In this document: one piece after another, positions 53,534 through 62,735 of the stretch
Position numbering within the stretch: position 1 is the first letter of the stretch
Layout of the letters: each line of letters opens with the position of its first letter
NCBI RefSeq assembly: GCF_003286415.2
Contig: NZ_CP043450.1
Coordinates: 1,302,001 to 1,366,000, forward strand
Length of the DNA stretch: 64,000 nucleotides
Direction: 5' to 3'
Source: Mucilaginibacter rubeus
GTDB lineage: Bacteria; Bacteroidota; Bacteroidia; Sphingobacteriales; Sphingobacteriaceae
Notes under the pieces: generated by a model
The model's input: only the letters and a program-made list of their open reading frames with translations
Told to the model about the DNA's origin: nothing
The model's database searches: none
Program-made: the position numbers and the translations under genes

Positions 53534-56500
53534 AATCAACGACCACCTGTTTCATCCCCTCTCTGCCGTAAAATACCGGGAAATACATCATCTCGGCTTT
53601 CGCTGGGTTTAGGGTGTATTTACCGTTGTAACGGGGGATGAGGTTAATGCTGAATGTATATTTACCCTGTTTAAGGGAACGGCAAAATATACTTACCTTC
53701 TCTTTAAAATATTCGCGGTGCACCTCGTTGTTTTGCCACGCTTGGTCCTTGCTTTCGTATGAGCATCCGGCGGGTATCGGGATTTCTACCATCACAAAAT
53801 CCGCATCGCCGCGTACTGTTACTTCCGCTTTTAGTAATACAGGCTCGCCGCCTTTTAAGGTAGTAACTGTCTTTTCCTTACGTTCAAACCAGGTATCTAC
53901 CGTAAAATCTTTGCTTACCTTTTCGGGCTTGCTGTTCCAAAACTGCTGGTAGCCGGTAATGTAAACAGGCAAGCTACCTGTTTTATTAACACTAATCTGC
54001 TTGTCGGTTAAAGTAGCTGAGTAGGGGAATTTGCTGATAGTTTTTGTATCGCTGCCATTCAATGTAATTTCCGATGGTTTAACCTGTTTATTTTCAATCA
54101 GGAGATCGGGGAGGATAGTTTCCAGGATCAGGGCCGATTCATAAGTATTGCGCCAATCGCCATGACGGCGTTGTTCAAGGAAGTAACCCCTTATCTTACT
54201 CAATAATTCAGGGTGGCTACCTTCGTTTTTAATAATATGGTAGGCCAATATGCTTAACTGTATCGAGTTATCAAAAAAGCGGTAATCATCCTCACCCCAA
54301 TACATATTGCCAAACATGGTGCGCTTGCTTGGTTTGAGCAGGCTGTCCATTTTTATAGGTAAGCCCGATTCCTGGCGTAATAACATCAGCCTCAATTTAT
54401 CATAAACTAATAAGCCACCGCCAAACGGTTCGCGAGCTTTAGCTTGCTTTTTCTCGATGATTGCTACATACTTCTGGTAATCAACTTTTGCCTCCAGTTT
54501 ATGAAGCAATTGCAAACAGAGTATTTTATCCCTGTCTTTATAGCTTTCCAGCTGGTAAACGAGGTAGTCGGTTAATTTTTGTTTATCCAGTTCAACAACA
54601 AAACCCTCTTTTTGAGCATTGACAAGGGCCTCAATTGCATGAAGGCTTATCCAGAGCTCTTCGTTACTATCTTTCCACCAACCCCAGGTGCCGTTGCCCC
54701 TGCGGTTTTCCTGCATTTTTTTTATTACCTCTCTTATATTCTTTTCATACTTGAAATCCTCACCCATGAACTTTTTGATGCGACGTTCCATGAGCAGGCC
54801 TTTCAGTTTGGAAGCGAGTTGCTCATTGCACAGGTATTTGTATTCTCGCAATTTCCGGGTTTCTTCTGCAAGCACGGGTAGTGCCGAGGCTTCGGCGCGG
54901 AAAGTTATGGGGCCCAAAGCCGGATCGAACTTAAGGCTTACTGTTGTATCGCGGTCGAGGGCTTCAAAAATTCCTTTTGTTTCTTTAACGCCCTGTGGCA
55001 TTACAGGAATTTTGCGTTGTTCGCCGTCAAAATAGCCGTTATCGCGTTTAATAGTGTATTCAAAAGTGAGGCTATCTGTGGAGGTTGCCGTAATGCTTAA
55101 AGTATCTATTTTAGAGTTTTTAATCTCCAGCTCATCCTGCTTCAAGGTTTGGCCGTTGTATTTAAAAACACGGGTAAGTTTTGCGGTGTTGGTATTATAG
55201 TTCATTACTTTACCTATCAGGTTCATTTCATCGCCTGCAACAGCAAACTGCGGCGCGATGAAGTTAGCGCTTAGCGGTTTGTATGATTTGATATTGCTTT
55301 CGGCAAAACCGGTTTGCTTGTTACCGTTTATACCGATAATAAACGTCCGCCAGTTGGTGATATCATCGGGGTAAGTAACCATGAAGCTGGCTTTGCCGTG
55401 TTCATCGGTAGTTAGTTTAGGTTGCCAGTAGGCATAATCAGAAAAGTTTTTGCGCAGGGTTGATGTTCCGCCGGTCTGCGTAGTATCAGTCTTTTGGCCT
55501 CCGGCCAAACCGGGTTTAGCTTTAGTTTTGATCACAATGACGCCGTTGGCAGCGCGGGCGCCGTATATGGCTGTTGCGGCAGCCTCTTTTAGTATACTTA
55601 ATTCTGCAATATCATCTTTATTAATATCAGACAGTGAAGCAACAATTTCGCCATCGACAACTACAAGCGGCGGTGCCGATGGTAAGGATGATACTCCTCT
55701 GATCATTACTTTAAGATTCGGGCTTCCGTCATTTACAGAAACACCGGGCACCTGACCAGCTAATCCATATGTTGCAGTACTAACAGATCCTGTGAGTTCT
55801 CTTCTCATCACCGTACCATAGCCAACAACTACAACCTCCTGCAATAGCTTTGAGCTTGATGTTAAAGCAAGTCTAAGCGTTTCTCCGGGATGTATGGGCA
55901 CCTGTTGCGTTTCATAGCCTATATAGCTTATGATAAGCCTGCCGTTTTTAGGAACCTTTATTTTAAATCGGCCGTTTGCATCTGTAAACGTTCCGGTTGC
56001 CGCGCCTCTAACCCTTATACTAACACCAGCCGCAGGCTGATTGTCATTGCCTGAAATAATGCCGCTCATTGTATCCGCAAAGCTGCCAGAATCCAGGTAT
56101 TTGTCATTAAAAGCCTCTTTTATTTTCAATGCATCGTTTTCTATCTCCCGGTCCCCGTTGGTATATGCTCCCGTGCGATTATTGATGATGTTGCTGATCC
56201 TGGTACCTACCGAATCTTTAGCGTGTGCAGGCAAGACTGTAAAATTGTAGAAATTGGTTCCTTGTATTTTTATGACAACGTTTTCTTTAATATCATAGTT
56301 ATCGCCTTTAAGTAAAAATAAAACCCGGTACCTGCCTGCGTTAAGGCCAGAAACATAAGTAGTATTGCCCGGATAGATCATGATAAAGTCCGGATCGTTA
56401 TATTTATAGATGATGATATTTTTGATCAGGAGCTTTTTATCTTCCGGCTGAGTAATATTCATGCTGAGCTTGCCTATCTCGCCGCTTATGGTAGGATTAT

Positions 56501-59387
56501 TAAAAAGCGCCTGCGTATTGCTGCGCAGATCAAGGTATTGCTGCCAAACGTTTTCGGCATCGGGGCGGGTAAGCACCTCCTGGGTATAATCATCGGCAGT
56601 GCCCTGATAAGATGATAGCACAGGGTTGAAGGGATAAGCGGTCGCGATACTTTTTTGCTTGATAAGACCCTGTTCAAATTGAAATGAATAGCCCGGTTCG
56701 GTGGCAAAATATCTTGAGCCGCTGCCTTTAACTTCCAGATTAGCAAAGTTTTCGGCTAATGGGCCTACAAGTACACTATTGTACTGGCCTGGATCCGCGT
56801 TGATCATGAATACCTTTTCGCTTTGGGTTAGCAGGGCCATTTTCCAGCCAAAATTATTGATAATCGTAATCAGATAGCGGTTAATCAGGTCGCACTCATA
56901 AGTGCTCAGCGTATCAGAAACTTTTGTGAATTTCGCACTGTCTGCATTAATGCTGAAGATTAGCTTCTTCGATTTCGGTACATCAATTGTATCTACCCAA
57001 ACGTTTTGATGGCTGGTCCTGAATCTGAACGAATGTTTGCCCGGCGATACCGCGAAGCTGTAGCGTTTAAGCTGCCGTGTTTGATCGAAATAAACCGGCC
57101 GGTTATCAATGTAAAGAATATGAACAGGTAACACATCGCCGTTTTTAACCACAAATGGTGCTACTTGTGTAAGCGAGTCTTTAGTATCTTCTTCAACCTG
57201 GTAAATTTTATCAGGATGCGTAAACTGGTAATAGGCAATGCTGTCCAATCCCATTTCCTTGCTCCAGCGTTTCCAGTTGAGCTGCAGCGTACCAATGATA
57301 TTAAATCCGTTGGCCTCAAAGGCCGCTTTTTGCTTGCGATAGGTAAAATCTTTGCCCAGATAGGGTACATAGGGCGTTCTGTAATTAGTAAACTTACTGG
57401 TCATCGACCATGCTGTTAAATCGGCATTGGCTACAGGCTGACCTTTTGCATCGGTAACTACAATGTCTGTTTTAGCCTGTTGCCCGGGATAAACAGATAC
57501 AGGCTGACGTACATTAATGGTCATGAGTTTATCGCGGTATACAATATCCGTGGCTTCGGTTCTGCTTTCGCCCACCCATATGCAATGCACCTGAAAATTC
57601 ACCATGTTTTGGTCATTGTAGGCACGTGTATAAAACAGGTTATCGGCCTGCCCTGCATCTATCAACCTGTTACCACCAAATACCGAATACCAGAAATGCA
57701 GGTGACGCGGGTTTTCAACTTTTACAAATAATGAGTCGGCAGTGCGATAGCCCGAAAGCGAGATCCCGGAATCATTGTTTTTAAGGTAAAGGTCGGCATA
57801 GGTGCTGTCTGTCTGGATGTTGTAGTTATCGGCATAGGGGTTAATGATAGTTTTGGAGGGCAGCATTACCTTGATCTTTGATATAGTATCATAACGGGGA
57901 TTCAGCGTGCTGATAGTAGCCATTGTTTTGATGGGCTCACCATTGTCAAATGCCTCGCTCACCAGTGTATCACCGCTTAGTTTGGCGGTGACGCGAAACC
58001 GGTTATACCGGTAACTCATATTATTATTGGCCGACTGACGCTCGTTGTTGCTGTTCAGAAATTCGGAATTGATGTAATAGGTAACATCAGCCTTGGGGAA
58101 AATAGAATCGGGAATAATGAGTTTGGTTTCACCAATAGCGTCGAGCTGTAGTTGGTGCGTCCAGAGTTGATCGGGTACAAAAGTGTAGTTCTGGCGGTGT
58201 GTGCCTGTGTTGCGGGTATAAAGCGTGATATTAACCCGGCCATCCGTAACAGGCAGGTTATTTTCGTCTACCGCTTTGAGGTATAAGGTAGCCGGGTTTC
58301 CGGGGTTGTGTTCTTCTTTATCAACCCGGGTGCTAAACGTTATCGATTTAAGTTCATATTCCTCGTATTTAAATTCACCGGTCATATAAACCTTGCGTTT
58401 GGCTAAAAAGCCCTCATCGTCATCTCCTTTATAATCGTCAAGTTTATATTTTTCGCTCGATGGATCTTCGAGTGATATCGTGTAATCTCTGTCAAGCGAA
58501 AGGTCAAGGCTATCAGTTAGCGCGAAGCTATATTCATAAGCTCCGTCACGATAACTTTTTACCCTGCCAATGATCTTGCCGTCTTCATCATTCCGGTATC
58601 TGAGCCGTATCAATAATTGAGCTGCATTGATGGGCTTTTTTGATTTTTTGTTTAAGATAAAAGCCTTGAATTTTACTGTATCGCGTGGCTTGTAAATAGC
58701 CTTGTTGAATACCATAAAACCCTCGTAATCATGCCCCGGCAAAGGACGATAGTGGGGCTTATTGCCTTTTTTGAACAGGTTTTTAAAGCGATTCCAGGTG
58801 GCCTTGAAAAAACTCATACCACGATATGGGTTGTAGCGGTAATAGGATGGTTTCTCCTGCTTTTTTATATTGTAGTAATTGGTAACGCCGGCGTAGTCTA
58901 CTTTCAAAATAGTGCCTTTTTTTGAAGCATCGGCTATATATAAACCGGCCTTTGTATCATAAGCAATTGTGTGATTGTTGGTTTGTACCAAAGCATTATT
59001 GATGATTTTGCCTTCATTATCAAGCAAAATAAAGCGCAGGTCATAACGGTTATCCAGCAACTTTAAATTAGCCGAATGGTTTTCGATAAGGGAATAGCTG
59101 AGCAAATTCTTTTTAGCAACAACCTGCATGTAGTTGCCGGGAGGGAGGGTATTATCCCATTTGGTATTCGTTTTAAATGAATCTATGGGATTGCGCAGTA
59201 TCTGCTCGTCGGGTTTTTTATCCGGGTGCTGGTAAAATTTCAGCACATCGTCGGCAGTTACTTTATATATGTAGGTATAAAAACTGTTTTGCCGGCTTGG
59301 TGTTAGCACATTTTGGGCAAATGTGGTAGTTATGCAAAAACTTAAGAAGCTGAAAAATAAAAACGATCTTTTTAGTGTTGCTTGCAT
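53532..59387 (-). CDS. Giant alpha-2-macroglobulin-like protein with an embedded TonB plug module
   Basis: This 1951-residue exported protein has a signal peptide (residues 1-24). An A2M-type MG2 domain lies near 215-320 (FNKAIYKPRDTVKFKAFIL). At about 1105-1175 a carboxypeptidase-regulatory-like domain is inserted, followed from residue 1184 (EVVVVGYGT) to about 1310 by a SusC-like plug (VPGVSVNDGSPN, VVVDGEIVASL, AATAIYGARAANGVIVI). No beta-barrel follows. The A2M domain resumes at about 1320 (TYPDDITNWRTFIIG) and a thioester domain has Cys1520-Asn-Glu-Gln1523, so the CxEQ thioester motif is intact. Bacterial A2Ms trap proteases; the plug may be a docking module. It is monocistronic. Confidence 0.88.
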   Translation of the reverse strand: MQATLKRSFLFFSFLSFCITTTFAQNVLTPSRQNSFYTYIYKVTADDVLKFYQHPDKKPDEQILRNPIDSFKTNTKWDNTLPPGNYMQVVAKKNLLSYSLIENHSANLKLLDNRYDLRFILLDNEGKIINNALVQTNNHTIAYDTKAGLYIADASKKGTILKVDYAGVTNYYNIKKQEKPSYYRYNPYRGMSFFKATWNRFKNLFKKGNKPHYRPLPGHDYEGFMVFNKAIYKPRDTVKFKAFILNKKSKKPINAAQLLIRLRYRNDEDGKIIGRVKSYRDGAYEYSFALTDSLDLSLDRDYTISLEDPSSEKYKLDDYKGDDDEGFLAKRKVYMTGEFKYEEYELKSITFSTRVDKEEHNPGNPATLYLKAVDENNLPVTDGRVNITLYTRNTGTHRQNYTFVPDQLWTHQLQLDAIGETKLIIPDSIFPKADVTYYINSEFLNSNNERQSANNNMSYRYNRFRVTAKLSGDTLVSEAFDNGEPIKTMATISTLNPRYDTISKIKVMLPSKTIINPYADNYNIQTDSTYADLYLKNNDSGISLSGYRTADSLFVKVENPRHLHFWYSVFGGNRLIDAGQADNLFYTRAYNDQNMVNFQVHCIWVGESRTEATDIVYRDKLMTINVRQPVSVYPGQQAKTDIVVTDAKGQPVANADLTAWSMTSKFTNYRTPYVPYLGKDFTYRKQKAAFEANGFNIIGTLQLNWKRWSKEMGLDSIAYYQFTHPDKIYQVEEDTKDSLTQVAPFVVKNGDVLPVHILYIDNRPVYFDQTRQLKRYSFAVSPGKHSFRFRTSHQNVWVDTIDVPKSKKLIFSINADSAKFTKVSDTLSTYECDLINRYLITIINNFGWKMALLTQSEKVFMINADPGQYNSVLVGPLAENFANLEVKGSGSRYFATEPGYSFQFEQGLIKQKSIATAYPFNPVLSSYQGTADDYTQEVLTRPDAENVWQQYLDLRSNTQALFNNPTISGEIGKLSMNITQPEDKKLLIKNIIIYKYNDPDFIMIYPGNTTYVSGLNAGRYRVLFLLKGDNYDIKENVVIKIQGTNFYNFTVLPAHAKDSVGTRISNIINNRTGAYTNGDREIENDALKIKEAFNDKYLDSGSFADTMSGIISGNDNQPAAGVSIRVRGAATGTFTDANGRFKIKVPKNGRLIISYIGYETQQVPIHPGETLRLALTSSSKLLQEVVVVGYGTVMRRELTGSVSTATYGLAGQVPGVSVNDGSPNLKVMIRGVSSLPSAPPLVVVDGEIVASLSDINKDDIAELSILKEAAATAIYGARAANGVIVIKTKAKPGLAGGQKTDTTQTGGTSTLRKNFSDYAYWQPKLTTDEHGKASFMVTYPDDITNWRTFIIGINGNKQTGFAESNIKSYKPLSANFIAPQFAVAGDEMNLIGKVMNYNTNTAKLTRVFKYNGQTLKQDELEIKNSKIDTLSITATSTDSLTFEYTIKRDNGYFDGEQRKIPVMPQGVKETKGIFEALDRDTTVSLKFDPALGPITFRAEASALPVLAEETRKLREYKYLCNEQLASKLKGLLMERRIKKFMGEDFKYEKNIREVIKKMQENRRGNGTWGWWKDSNEELWISLHAIEALVNAQKEGFVVELDKQKLTDYLVYQLESYKDRDKILCLQLLHKLEAKVDYQKYVAIIEKKQAKAREPFGGGLLVYDKLRLMLLRQESGLPIKMDSLLKPSKRTMFGNMYWGEDDYRFFDNSIQLSILAYHIIKNEGSHPELLSKIRGYFLEQRRHGDWRNTYESALILETILPDLLIENKQVKPSEITLNGSDTKTISKFPYSATLTDKQISVNKTGSLPVYITGYQQFWNSKPEKVSKDFTVDTWFERKEKTVTTLKGGEPVLLKAEVTVRGDADFVMVEIPIPAGCSYESKDQAWQNNEVHREYFKEKVSIFCRSLKQGKYTFSINLIPRYNGKYTLNPAKAEMMYFPVFYGREGMKQVVVD

Positions 59388-59552
59388 GTTTAGGTGTATT
59401 TTGTGGTAATGGCCAGCGGTTTAATTATATTTATTTGTGTTTGCATTTAAGATGCAGATGTATTTACTTTTCCATAAAAGAAATATCATTTAAGAAACTT
59501 ATTTTTGAGGCGTAACCCGGCTATATATATCGGGTTAGTAGACATTTAAATT

Positions 59553-60914
59553 ATGTGGTACAGCAACATACTTGATACCATTGGCAATACGCCGCTGGTA
59601 AAACTGAATAAAGTAGCAAAGGACATACCTGCTACTGTTTTAGCCAAAATAGAAACAACCAACCCCGGCAACTCCATTAAGGACCGTATGGCCCTTAAAA
59701 TGATTGAAGACGCCGAAAAAAGCGGTAAGCTTAAACCCGGCGGAACCATTATTGAAGGCACATCGGGCAATACCGGTATGGGCCTTGCAATAGCTGCGGT
59801 TATAAAAGGTTACAAATGTATTTTTACCAGTACCGATAAACAATCAAAAGAAAAATTTGACGCTTTGCGTGCTTTTGGTGCCGAGGTAATTGTTTGCCCT
59901 ACCAACGTAGAGCCGGAGGATCCGCGTTCGTATTACTCGGTATCATCGCGCCTGGAGCGGGAAGTTCCTAATTCGTGGAAACCTAACCAGTATGATAACC
60001 TGAGTAACTCTCAAGCGCATTATGAATCAACTGGTCCGGAAATATGGGAGCAAACCGAGGGTAAGATCACACACCTTATTGCAGGTGTTGGCACGGGCGG
60101 TACCATATCCGGCATTGCCCGTTATCTGAAAGAGAAGAACCCGGCCATTCAGGTTTTGGGGATCGATACTTATGGCTCGGTATTCAAAAAGTACAAGGAA
60201 ACAGGTGTTTTTGACAAAAACGAGATCTATCCATATATCACAGAAGGTATTGGCGAAGATTTTCTGCCGCAGAACGTTGATTTTAGCCTGATTGATCATT
60301 TTGAAAAAGTGACCGATAAAGATGCTGCCCTCATGACCCGTGAAATTGCCCGTAAGGAAGGAATCTTCTCCGGTAACTCTACCGGTTCGGCAGTGGCAGG
60401 CTTGCTGCAAATGAAGGATAAGTTTAAAGAAGGTGATGTGGTCGTGATCATTTTCCCAGACCATGGCACCCGCTACCTCGGCAAAATGTACAATGATGAC
60501 TGGCTGCGCGACCGCGGTTTCCTGAAAGATGAAAAGCTAACCGCCCGCGATATCATCAGCAAAAAAGATGTACAGGAGATCATCACCATTGATTGCGAAA
60601 AGAGCGTACTGGAAGCTATCAATACCATTAAATCGCTTAATATCTCGCAGATCCCGGTTACGCAAAAAGGCATGGTTATAGGCAAGATCACCGAAAGCGA
60701 TATCCTCGATTCGCTGATCGAAAACCCATCGATTAAGTCACAGCCAATCAAGAACATTACTACCGCGCCGTTTCCGTTTGTTGATCTGAACACTTCAATC
60801 GACAGGATCTCGGCCATGATCAATAAAGATAACATTGCCGTGCTGGTTGAAGGTGAACAAGGCAAAATTGAGATCATTACCCAATATGATATTATAAACG
60901 CTATTTCCGCCTAA
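59553..60914 (+). CDS. Cystathionine beta-synthase with two CBS domains
   Basis: The 453-residue PLP enzyme of the cysteine synthase fold has the PLP lysine in NPGNSIKDRMAL, the SGNTGMG phosphate-binding loop and GVGTGGTISG. Two CBS domains follow (about 335-453; VLEAINTIKSLNISQIPV and ISAMINKDNIAVLV). It makes cystathionine from serine and homocysteine, or possibly cysteine from O-acetylserine; without experiments the two cannot be fully separated. The C-terminal CBS pair points to CBS and to regulation by an adenosyl ligand. There is no haem domain. Confidence 0.93.
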   Translation: MWYSNILDTIGNTPLVKLNKVAKDIPATVLAKIETTNPGNSIKDRMALKMIEDAEKSGKLKPGGTIIEGTSGNTGMGLAIAAVIKGYKCIFTSTDKQSKEKFDALRAFGAEVIVCPTNVEPEDPRSYYSVSSRLEREVPNSWKPNQYDNLSNSQAHYESTGPEIWEQTEGKITHLIAGVGTGGTISGIARYLKEKNPAIQVLGIDTYGSVFKKYKETGVFDKNEIYPYITEGIGEDFLPQNVDFSLIDHFEKVTDKDAALMTREIARKEGIFSGNSTGSAVAGLLQMKDKFKEGDVVVIIFPDHGTRYLGKMYNDDWLRDRGFLKDEKLTARDIISKKDVQEIITIDCEKSVLEAINTIKSLNISQIPVTQKGMVIGKITESDILDSLIENPSIKSQPIKNITTAPFPFVDLNTSIDRISAMINKDNIAVLVEGEQGKIEIITQYDIINAISA

Positions 60915-61021
60915 GAGGTTAAAGGTTAAAGGCGAAAGGTTAAAGGTAGCTGCAGTTTGCAATGTCCTTTAACCTTTCCCTTTTTAAGACCTTTTACCTT
61001 TATCCTTTCGCCTTTCACCTC
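60914..61021. repeat. Inverted arrays of AAAGGTT/AAAGGCG heptamers
   Basis: Left arm 60914-60946 repeats GGTTAAA and GGCGAAA. Right arm 60966-61021 carries the complement (CCTTTAACCTTTCC ... CCTTTCGCCTTTCACC). The array fills the gap between the convergent CBS and GT39 genes. Confidence 0.8.
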
Positions 61022-61025
61022 AACA

Positions 61026-62588
61026 TTACTCCAACCGCTTCTTCGCCAACTCCGGGCTATACCTTTGATTTAAGCGGTAATTTGGTGTAATGATAAACAC
61101 AGCTGTTCCTTTTTCGCGGGCGAGTGGATTGCTTACTTCGCCTACTTTGGTAAAGCTGCCTATCATATTGCCGGCCACAAATTCTTTAATGTTTTTGCCG
61201 CCGCCATCATCTATATAGATCAGGTATTTGCATTTAAGGCTGTCGGGTGCCCAAAGGGTAAAGCTGCTGTTCAGCGATATTACATTGGGATAGCCGTATT
61301 GCTTACGATAATGATGTATGGCGCCGGCTTCACCGTAGTTATCGGCATAAACTAAGGTCTGCTTCTGATCGTCAGGACTGAGGCTCTTGTAGGCTTTATC
61401 CACCAATGCAGCCATATCATCCCAGCCCAGCATATCGGCGTAATCCTGGGTGGTGGCATGCTTTTTACCATCTTCCCAGATCATTGAAAAACGAACAGGC
61501 GGCAGGTGCTTATCCGCAAAGCGAAAAAACGCCAGGGTTTGATCCATCGGTAATATTGGTAGTAAAATAGGCAACAATAAAGCATTGGGCAGTGTAAACA
61601 ACACGATTAAAGCGGTACGCAAAACATAACCATTTGTTTTTAATAAACGCTCAAAACCGAAAGCCCCTGCAGCAAACAACATGGGGTAGGCGCCAAATAT
61701 GTAATAGCTTTTGCCATCCATCATCAGTAAAAAAAAGAAGATGAGGGCATAAGCCAGCGCCATGAACTGAAAATTACGCAGCCTGAACGAAAATATCAGG
61801 AATGCGAGCCCATTAAGCCATATAAACAATGCAACGCCGTTGACCAACAACTGCTGTTTAATAAAGTCGGTTGGAGTAATGTAGTCAAGTTGCTGTTCAC
61901 GCAGGTTTTTCATGTGCGTAAAAACCGGCATGTGATGGTTTATTTGCCAGATAAGATTGGGCAGTACAATAGCCACTGTTATCATGACAGCGCCAAGAAT
62001 ATGCTTGTTGAATAGTAGTTTACGTTGTTTACTGATCAGTATGCCGATAAGGAGCGATGCTGCAAAAAACAGCATGGTGTATTTGGTTAATATACCAAGA
62101 CCAACAGCTGCCCCGAGCCAGTACAGGTACCTTACATCGGTAGTGTTAAGATATTTTACCAAGAGCCAAACTGTTAGCACCCACCAAAACTGATCAAAAA
62201 CCACCGGCTGAAAGAGATATTCACTTGCTGCAAAAGCAGGGGCGAAGATGAGCGATAAACAAGCAAGTGTTATGGCAAACTTTTTTCCGCCAAATTCAAT
62301 TACGATAAGGCCCGTAAGCAAAACAATGAGCCCGCCAAACAGGGTAGGGAACAGCCTCGCGGCAAAAACCGAGTTGCCAAAACAGGTAATGGAAATTTTT
62401 GCCAGGATGGCTATAAACGGTGGTACCTCCTTGTATCCCCAATCCAAATGATCGGCTAATACAAGGTGCAGAAATTCATCACGATGAAAACCGAAATGCG
62501 ATATAGCGAAAAGGTTAAGAACTACTTTAATAAATACAAATATCAGTACAAAATAAACGTAGGTAGATTTCCGGTTTTTGTAAGGCAT
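61026..62588 (-). CDS. GT39-type membrane glycosyltransferase
   Basis: This 520-residue polytopic membrane protein has about 10-11 transmembrane helices. It has the GT-C signature near the N terminus (FGFHRDEFLHLVLADHLDW, with the DE pair), followed by EVPPFIAILAK. These features fit the PMT/ArnT-like family 39, which uses polyprenyl-phosphate sugars. The C-terminal soluble domain (about 370-520) is probably periplasmic. The acceptor and sugar are unknown. Both of its flanks have the same heptamer palindromes, of which the right one (62622) contacts murA. Confidence 0.9.
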   Translation of the reverse strand: MPYKNRKSTYVYFVLIFVFIKVVLNLFAISHFGFHRDEFLHLVLADHLDWGYKEVPPFIAILAKISITCFGNSVFAARLFPTLFGGLIVLLTGLIVIEFGGKKFAITLACLSLIFAPAFAASEYLFQPVVFDQFWWVLTVWLLVKYLNTTDVRYLYWLGAAVGLGILTKYTMLFFAASLLIGILISKQRKLLFNKHILGAVMITVAIVLPNLIWQINHHMPVFTHMKNLREQQLDYITPTDFIKQQLLVNGVALFIWLNGLAFLIFSFRLRNFQFMALAYALIFFFLLMMDGKSYYIFGAYPMLFAAGAFGFERLLKTNGYVLRTALIVLFTLPNALLLPILLPILPMDQTLAFFRFADKHLPPVRFSMIWEDGKKHATTQDYADMLGWDDMAALVDKAYKSLSPDDQKQTLVYADNYGEAGAIHHYRKQYGYPNVISLNSSFTLWAPDSLKCKYLIYIDDGGGKNIKEFVAGNMIGSFTKVGEVSNPLAREKGTAVFIITPNYRLNQRYSPELAKKRLE

Positions 62589-62621
62589 TGTTTATATAAT
62601 GGTTTTTTAAAGGTAATATTT

Positions 62622-62729
62622 TGAGGCGAAAGGCAAAAGGTTAAAGGCGAAAGGTTTTTAAAAGAAAAAGGTTAAAGGATGCCACGTTATGCAGCTACCT
62701 TTAACCTTTGACCTTTCGCCTTTAACCTT
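62622..62729. repeat. Second inverted AAAGGTT/AAAGGCG heptamer array
   Basis: Left arm 62622-62678 (GAGGCGAAAGGCAAAAGG ...) and right arm 62697-62729 (CCTTTAACCTTTGACC ...) use the same words as 60914-61021, on the other side of the GT39 gene. Confidence 0.8.
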
Positions 62730-62735
62730 AAAAGC

